From Pseudomonadota bacterium (lineage in GTDB: Bacteria > Pseudomonadota > Alphaproteobacteria > Reyranellales > Reyranellaceae), in NCBI GenBank assembly GCA_018240695.1, contig JAFEFH010000010.1, positions 1 to 42,700 on the forward strand: a stretch of DNA of 42,700 bases, read 5' to 3'. Every line of letters begins with the position of its first letter. The first letter of the stretch is position 1. The notes beneath the pieces were generated by a model that was not told where the DNA came from, ran no database searches, and saw nothing but the letters and a program-made list of their open reading frames with translations. The translations under genes were made by a program, and so were the position numbers. This document shows positions 38,461-42,700 of this stretch, piece by piece.

Positions 38461-39435
38461 CTACTCCAGCTTGACGTTGGCCGCCTTGATGACGGCGGCC
38501 CACTTCTCGACTTCCGCGCGCTGGAAGACGGCGAACGCCTCGGCCGTGCCGCCGGCCACGACGCCGCCGACGGCGGCATAGGCGTCGATCAGCTCCTTCG
38601 ACTTCAACGCCGCCGCGGCGGCATCGTGGATGCGCTGGCGCTCGCTGAGCGGCGCGCTGCCGGGCGCGCCGAGCCCGTACCAGTTGTCGGAGTTGACCCT
38701 GGGATAGCCCAGCTCGCCCATCGTCGGCACGTCGGGCAAGAGCTTGGCGCGCGTCTCGGAACTCACCGCCAGCGGGATCACCGCGCCCGAACGGATGTGC
38801 GGCAGCAGCACCGGCAGGTCGAGCAGGGCGATCTGCACGGTGTTGGCGATCAGGTCGTTGGTCGCGGGCGCGGCGCCGCGATAGGGCACGTGCAGGATGT
38901 CGGTGCCGGTCTCGCGCTTGAACAGCTCGGTCGCGAGATGGGTGATGCCGCCGGTGCCGGCGCTGCCGTAGGTGTACTTGCCGGGCTCGGCCTTCAGCCT
39001 GGCGATCAGCTCCTTGAAGGTCTTGATGCCGAGCTTGGCGTTGACCACCAGCACTTCCTGGATGCGCACCACCACGATGACGGGCGCGAGATCGATGCCG
39101 GGCCTGTAGGGCATGCGCGGCATCAGGCTCTGCATGATCGCGCCGGCCGAGGCGCTCATCAGCCCGACGGTGTGGGCGTCGGTCGCCTTGGCGACGACAT
39201 CCATGCCGGTGACGCCGGCGGCGCCACTCTTGTTCTCGACGACGACCGACTGCTTGAGGTCGGCCGACATGCCCTGTGCGAGATAGCGGCCGAAGATGTC
39301 GGCCGGCCCGCCCGCCGGGAAGGGCACGATCAGCGTCACGGGGCGGCTGGGAAAGGGGGCCTGGGCTCGCGCGGTCGCACCGATGAAGGGGGCGGAGACG
39401 AGGCCGGCAACGGCGCCGCGGCGGGTGATTTGCAT
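38461..39435 (-). CDS. tripartite tricarboxylate transporter receptor (Bug/TctC family)
   Basis: 324 residues. MQITRRGAVAGLVSAPFIGATARA is a Tat-like signal; the mature N-terminus PSRPVTLIVPFPAGGPADIFGR, then VVENKSGAAGVTGMD and HVPYRGAAPATNDL, mark a Bug-family periplasmic receptor. It is first in a three-gene operon with two hydrolase-fold proteins, which suggests the ligand is an ester or amide-type acid that is processed after uptake (inference). No TctAB is nearby. It is a second, divergent copy compared with the gene at 32497. Confidence 0.94.
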   Translation of the reverse strand: MQITRRGAVAGLVSAPFIGATARAQAPFPSRPVTLIVPFPAGGPADIFGRYLAQGMSADLKQSVVVENKSGAAGVTGMDVVAKATDAHTVGLMSASAGAIMQSLMPRMPYRPGIDLAPVIVVVRIQEVLVVNAKLGIKTFKELIARLKAEPGKYTYGSAGTGGITHLATELFKRETGTDILHVPYRGAAPATNDLIANTVQIALLDLPVLLPHIRSGAVIPLAVSSETRAKLLPDVPTMGELGYPRVNSDNWYGLGAPGSAPLSERQRIHDAAAAALKSKELIDAYAAVGGVVAGGTAEAFAVFQRAEVEKWAAVIKAANVKLE

Positions 39436-39509
39436 GAATTCCTCCGATTCGCTGGCGGACTGTGCGCAATGGGTCGGTCGGGGGCAAGGGGCGGGTCCCG
39501 TGATCCGGA

Positions 39510-39983
39510 ATGATGTCGCGACGTATGAAAGACATGACCGACGCCTTCGCGCCGAAGCCCCTCGTGCTGGAAGAGTTCTTCTCCGCCCCCGTCCGGGTCG
39601 AGGGGACGTTCCTGAACGTGTGGTCGCGCGTGCGGCTCGGCATCGTCATCGAGATCGTGCCGGCCTGGGACGGCAGGGTGCTGTCGCTCGACGAGCGCTT
39701 CACCTATTCCGACGGCACGGCGGACCACAAGGTCTGGCGGCTGGAGAAGACCGGCGCCGGCACCTATGCCGGCTCGCGCGAGGACATGATCGGCACCGGC
39801 CGCGTCTGGACCGAGGACAGCGCCGTCCGCCTCAGCTACGTGCTCCTCCTCGCGGGCATGGGCTTCACGTTCGACGAGACGATGATGCTGCGCGACGACG
39901 CCACCATGTACGCGCGCTCGACGGTGAAGAAGTGGGGCATCCTGATCGGCCGGGTCGAGCTGACGATGCGGCGGACGTCCTAG
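39510..39983 (+). CDS. DUF3833-like protein
   Basis: 157 residues from ATG 39510; internal ATGs at 39525 and 39534 are also possible starts. The core LEEFFSAPVRVEGTFLNVWSRVR is followed by DERFTYSDGTADHKVWRLEK, GTGRVWTEDSAVRLSYVL and a final MYARSTVKKWGILIGRVELTM. This is the beta-barrel-like pattern of DUF3833, in which some members are lipoproteins; no lipobox is present here. The function is unknown. It is divergent from the TctC operon, and its end faces the chromate transporter genes. Confidence 0.8.
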   Translation: MMSRRMKDMTDAFAPKPLVLEEFFSAPVRVEGTFLNVWSRVRLGIVIEIVPAWDGRVLSLDERFTYSDGTADHKVWRLEKTGAGTYAGSREDMIGTGRVWTEDSAVRLSYVLLLAGMGFTFDETMMLRDDATMYARSTVKKWGILIGRVELTMRRTS

Positions 39984-39997
39984 GACCTACTGGGGAA

Positions 39998-40525
39998 CTA
40001 TTGGCCGAAGCCGGTCCAGCCGATCGCGCCGCCTGCCGCCAGCAGCCACAGCGGATGCAGCCGCGTGCGGGTCGCGGCGAAGGCGCTCGCCGCCGTGATC
40101 GCGGCGAAGACCCACGTATGGTCGACGGTGCGCGTGATGATGGTGGCGCTGGCGGCGACGAGGCCGACCGAGATCGGCACCAGCCCGCCCTGGATCGCCT
40201 GACGCCACACCGGGTTGCGGAAGCCGTGCCACAGGCGCAGCGCCACCACCGTCAGGATCGACGACGGGCCGAAGATGGCCAGCGTCGTCACCGCCATGCC
40301 GGCCGCGCCCGCGACGTTCCAGCCGATCAGCGGCACGACCATCATGTTGGGGCCGGGCGCGGCCTGGGCCAGCGCATAGAGCGCGGCGAAGTCGGCGCTG
40401 GTCATCCAGTGATGCACGTCGACCACCTGGCGGTGCATCTCGGGCAGGGTGGTGTTGCCGCCGCCGAAGGCGATCAGCGAGAGCTGCACGAAGATGATGG
40501 CGAGCGCGGTCAGCGTCTCGTTCAT
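39998..40525 (-). CDS. chromate transporter, C-terminal half (short-chain CHR subunit)
   Basis: 175 residues with five to six hydrophobic segments. The CHR-domain motif is LIAFGGGNTTLPEMHRQVVD, followed by LYALAQAAPGPNMMVVPLIGW, which matches ChrA. The start ATG overlaps the stop of the upstream subunit (ATGA), the standard arrangement of two-gene short chromate transporters. Together they export chromate or import a related anion; resistance cannot be inferred from sequence alone. Confidence 0.92.
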   Translation of the reverse strand: MNETLTALAIIFVQLSLIAFGGGNTTLPEMHRQVVDVHHWMTSADFAALYALAQAAPGPNMMVVPLIGWNVAGAAGMAVTTLAIFGPSSILTVVALRLWHGFRNPVWRQAIQGGLVPISVGLVAASATIITRTVDHTWVFAAITAASAFAATRTRLHPLWLLAAGGAIGWTGFGQ

Positions 40526-41070
40526 GCGCGCACCTTCATCACGGTGAAGATGCTGATCGGCGCCATCACCAGCATGGTCGGCACCAGCGGCAGGTGAAAG
40601 CCCGCGATCGCGGTGAAGACGATCACGGCCAGCGCGATCGACACCGGCTTGCGCCGCAGCGGCAGCGCGATCTTGATCGCCATCGAGACCAGCAGCCCGG
40701 CCGCGGCGGCGGCCAGGCCGGCGAACATGTGCACGACATGCGGATCGCCGCGGTAGCGCGCATAGACCACGCCCAGCGCCAGCACGACGGCGAGCGGCGC
40801 CGCGATCAGCCCGACCAGAGCGGCCATCGCCCCGCGCACGCCGTGGAAGCGCAGGCCGATGGCGACCGACAGGTTGATGATGTTGCCGCCGGGCAGGAAC
40901 TGGCACAGCCCCAGCAGCTCGGTGAACTCGGTCCCCGTCAGCCAGCGCTGCTTCTCGACCACCATGTGGCGCGCCAGCGGCAGCACGCCGCCGAAGCCGG
41001 TGAGGCCCAGGATCAGGAAACCCTGGAACAGCCCCGCCAGCGTGGGCGCCTGTGTGTCCGTCTCAGTCAT
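40522..41070 (-). CDS. chromate transporter, N-terminal half (short-chain CHR subunit)
   Basis: 182 residues from ATG 41070 (MTETDTQAPTLAGLFQGFLI). The CHR motif LTGFGGVLPLARHMVVEK, then ELLGLCQFLPGGNIINLSVAIG, is the counterpart of the motif in the next gene. Five or so membrane helices. The frame stays open upstream to 41199, but that part has no membrane or CHR character. It is first of the two-gene unit. Its upstream region holds the palindrome array. Confidence 0.92.
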   Translation of the reverse strand: MTETDTQAPTLAGLFQGFLILGLTGFGGVLPLARHMVVEKQRWLTGTEFTELLGLCQFLPGGNIINLSVAIGLRFHGVRGAMAALVGLIAAPLAVVLALGVVYARYRGDPHVVHMFAGLAAAAAGLLVSMAIKIALPLRRKPVSIALAVIVFTAIAGFHLPLVPTMLVMAPISIFTVMKVRA

Positions 41071-41160
41071 CGCTCGCACGGTGCTAGGCGCCCGGGCGTG
41101 CGAAGTCCAATACGCGATTTCGCCGTGAGCAATATCGGCAATGTCTGGCCCGGCCTTGCA

Positions 41161-41572
41161 TGACCCCTCCGTCTCGGTCCGACCGCGACACCTCCCCATA
41201 TGAATGGGGAGGAGATTCTGAGAGCCCTTCCCTCCCCATTCAGATGGGGAGGTGTCGGCGTCTTACGCCGACGGAGGGGTCATCTCTTCGATGTGGCCGA
41301 GCGGATGACCCCTCCGTCGCGGTCTGACCGCGACACCTCCCCATCTGAATGGGGAGGAAATTTTGAGGAGGCCTCCCTCCCCATTCACATGGGGAGGTGG
41401 CGGCGTCTTACGCCGACGGAGGGGTCATCTCTTCGATATGCCCAAGCGGATGACCCCTCCGTCGCGGTCTGACCGCGTCACCTCCCCATCTGAATGGGGA
41501 GGAAATTTTGAGGGTGCTTCCCTCCCCATTCATATGGGGAGGTGGCGGCGTCTTACGCCGACGGAGGGGTCA
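41161..41572. repeat. tandem array of three 122-nt nested palindromes (145-nt period)
   Basis: Units at 41161-41282, 41306-41427 and 41451-41572 are each 122 nt. They are separated by two similar 23-nt spacers beginning TCTCTTCGAT and ending GCGGA. Every unit starts TGACCCCTCCGTC and ends GACGGAGGGGTCA, which are complementary. Inside are four hairpins: the left outer, for example CGCGGT-CTG-ACCGCG; the inner pair CCTCCCCAT-nnnn-ATGGGGAGG twice; and the right outer CGGCGT-CTT-ACGCCG. The array fills the 591-bp divergent intergenic space 41071-41661 between the chromate transporter and methylmalonyl-CoA mutase genes. No gene is seen in that space, and no confident promoter was placed. Confidence 0.95.
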
Positions 41573-41661
41573 TCCCTTCCGCTTGTCGTGGGAAAATGTG
41601 GTTTGCAGGGCGGCCTCCGCCCAGTGGCGCAACCCACGGGCTTTGCGGTAATTTACTGACC

Positions 41662-42700
41662 ATGGCTGATTTTCCGAACAAGACCCTCGCCGACTGGGAA
41701 AAGCTCGCCGCCAAGGAGCTGCGCGACAAGCCCGTGACCGCGCTCGACTGGACGACGCCCGAGGGCATCGTCGTGAAGCCGATCTACACCGCGGCCGACC
41801 TCGAAGGGCTCGAGACGCTCGGTACCGTGCCGGGCTTCCCGCCGTTCACGCGCGGGCCCAAGGCCACCATGTATGCCGGCCGCCCGTGGACGGTGCGCCA
41901 GTACGCGGGCTTCTCGACCGCCGAGGACAGCAACAAGTTCTATCGCGCCAATCTCGCGGCCGGCCAGATGGGCCTGTCGGTGGCGTTCGATCTCGCCACG
42001 CACCGCGGCTACGACAGCGACCATCCGCGCGTCGTCGGCGACGTCGGCAAGGCGGGCGTGGCGATCGACTCCGTCGAGGACATGAAGATCCTGTTCGACG
42101 GCATCCCGCTCGACAAGATGACCGTGTCGATGACCATGAACGGCGCGGTCCTGCCGGTGCTGGCGGGCTACATCGTGGCGGCCGAGGAGCAGGGCGTGCC
42201 GCAGGACAGACTGGGCGGCACGATCCAGAACGACATCCTCAAGGAGTTCATGGTCCGCAACACCTACATCTATCCGCCCGGACCCTCGATGCGGATCGTG
42301 GCCGACATCATCGAGCACACGGCCAAGTACATGCCGAAGTTCAACTCGATCTCGATCTCCGGCTATCACATGCAGGAGGCGGGCTCGACGCTGGTCCAGG
42401 AGCTGGCGTTCACCCTGGCCGACGGCCTCGAATATGTCCGCGCGGCCAAAGCCAAGGGCCTCGACATCGACGCCTTCGCGCCGCGCCTGTCGTTCTTCTT
42501 CTGCATCGGCATGAACTTCTTCATGGAGGCCGCCAAGCTGCGCGCCGCGCGCTTCCTGTGGGCCGAGCTGATCAAGCCGTTCGAACCCAAGAAGGCGGAC
42601 TCGCTGTCGCTGCGCACGCATTGCCAGACCTCGGGCGTGTCGCTGACCGAGAAGGACCCGTTCAACAACATCATCCGCACCGCCTACGAGGCGCTGTCGG
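41662..42700 (+). CDS. scpA: methylmalonyl-CoA mutase, large subunit, 3' end outside window
   Basis: 346 codons of a protein usually near 720. Starts [20 protein letters not shown] at ATG 41662. The TIM-barrel substrate region is highly conserved: [54 protein letters not shown], the catalytic His in [12 protein letters not shown], and [20 protein letters not shown]. It converts (R)-methylmalonyl-CoA to succinyl-CoA with adenosylcobalamin, at the end of the propionyl-CoA route; the B12-binding domain would lie beyond the edge. No cobalamin riboswitch-like leader is visible. The name mutB is also used. Confidence 0.96.
   Translation, partial: MADFPNKTLADWEKLAAKELRDKPVTALDWTTPEGIVVKPIYTAADLEGLETLGTVPGFPPFTRGPKATMYAGRPWTVRQYAGFSTAEDSNKFYRANLAAGQMGLSVAFDLATHRGYDSDHPRVVGDVGKAGVAIDSVEDMKILFDGIPLDKMTVSMTMNGAVLPVLAGYIVAAEEQGVPQDRLGGTIQNDILKEFMVRNTYIYPPGPSMRIVADIIEHTAKYMPKFNSISISGYHMQEAGSTLVQELAFTLADGLEYVRAAKAKGLDIDAFAPRLSFFFCIGMNFFMEAAKLRAARFLWAELIKPFEPKKADSLSLRTHCQTSGVSLTEKDPFNNIIRTAYEALS

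Noticed and set aside
41161..41572. CRISPR array
   Set aside because: Repeats are 122 nt and internally palindromic, spacers are nearly identical to each other, and there are no cas genes.
41573..41661. Cobalamin riboswitch before the B12-dependent mutase
   Set aside because: The 89-nt space is too short and no B12-box-like segment is seen.

Overview
This is a very GC-rich, tightly packed stretch of bacterial chromosome. The gene content points to an alphaproteobacterium: an archaeal-type class I lysyl-tRNA synthetase, tripartite-tricarboxylate (TctC/Bug) binding proteins, paired short chromate transporters, a Gly-zipper lipoprotein and a B12-dependent methylmalonyl-CoA mutase. Rhodospirillales or a Reyranella-like lineage is possible, but that is inference. 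I see no rRNA, tRNA, CRISPR, transposase or phage gene. The high GC leaves long open frames opposite almost every real gene; these were discarded.

Layout. 1-5.5 kb: the 3' part of an M23 murein peptidase, a perfect inverted repeat, a response regulator plus multi-PAS histidine kinase pair (minus strand), and a hemolysin III-type membrane protein. 5.6-12.5 kb: a small secreted protein with a strong terminator, an orphan promoter, a DinG-like helicase, a sterol desaturase-type hydroxylase coupled to a Tat-exported FAD amine oxidase, and an MFS transporter. 12.5-19 kb: lysK with a downstream gene of unknown function, a ureidoglycolate lyase-like protein, a TetR regulator divergent from a second desaturase-type hydroxylase, an atypical SDR, a PPOX-fold stress protein, and a decayed metal-chelate binding-protein gene. 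19-25.5 kb: small envelope proteins, a flavodoxin-fold oxidoreductase, a class IV aminotransferase, an EamA transporter, a YXWGXW protein, and a sugar-acid module (DapA-type lyase/aldolase, small secreted protein, UxaA-type dehydratase). 25.6-36.7 kb: a cold-shock protein with a structured leader, an amidase, then a long plus-strand run bounded by two different class III nucleotidyl cyclases. Between the cyclases lie a methyltransferase, an unusual binding-protein/permease fusion with a partner permease, a TctC receptor, an SDR and Cu/Zn superoxide dismutase. 36.7-39.4 kb: a minus-strand operon of TctC receptor, a degenerate alpha/beta hydrolase and an HSL-type esterase. 39.5-42.7 kb: a DUF3833 protein, a two-gene chromate transporter, a three-copy array of 122-nt nested palindromes, and the 5' half of methylmalonyl-CoA mutase.

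The most unusual signals are mostly non-coding. One is the palindrome array at 41161-41572, in which each unit can fold into four hairpins closed by a terminal stem. Another is a set of leaders (SDR 17170, PPOX 17963, YXWGXW 22310, cold-shock 25649) in which an upstream segment can pair with the Shine-Dalgarno sequence. A third is the perfect 22-bp inverted repeat at 1239-1289. Among proteins, an alpha/beta hydrolase that has lost its nucleophile and histidine, and an ABC importer without a local ATPase, stand out. No single gene cluster proves a new defence or mobile system.
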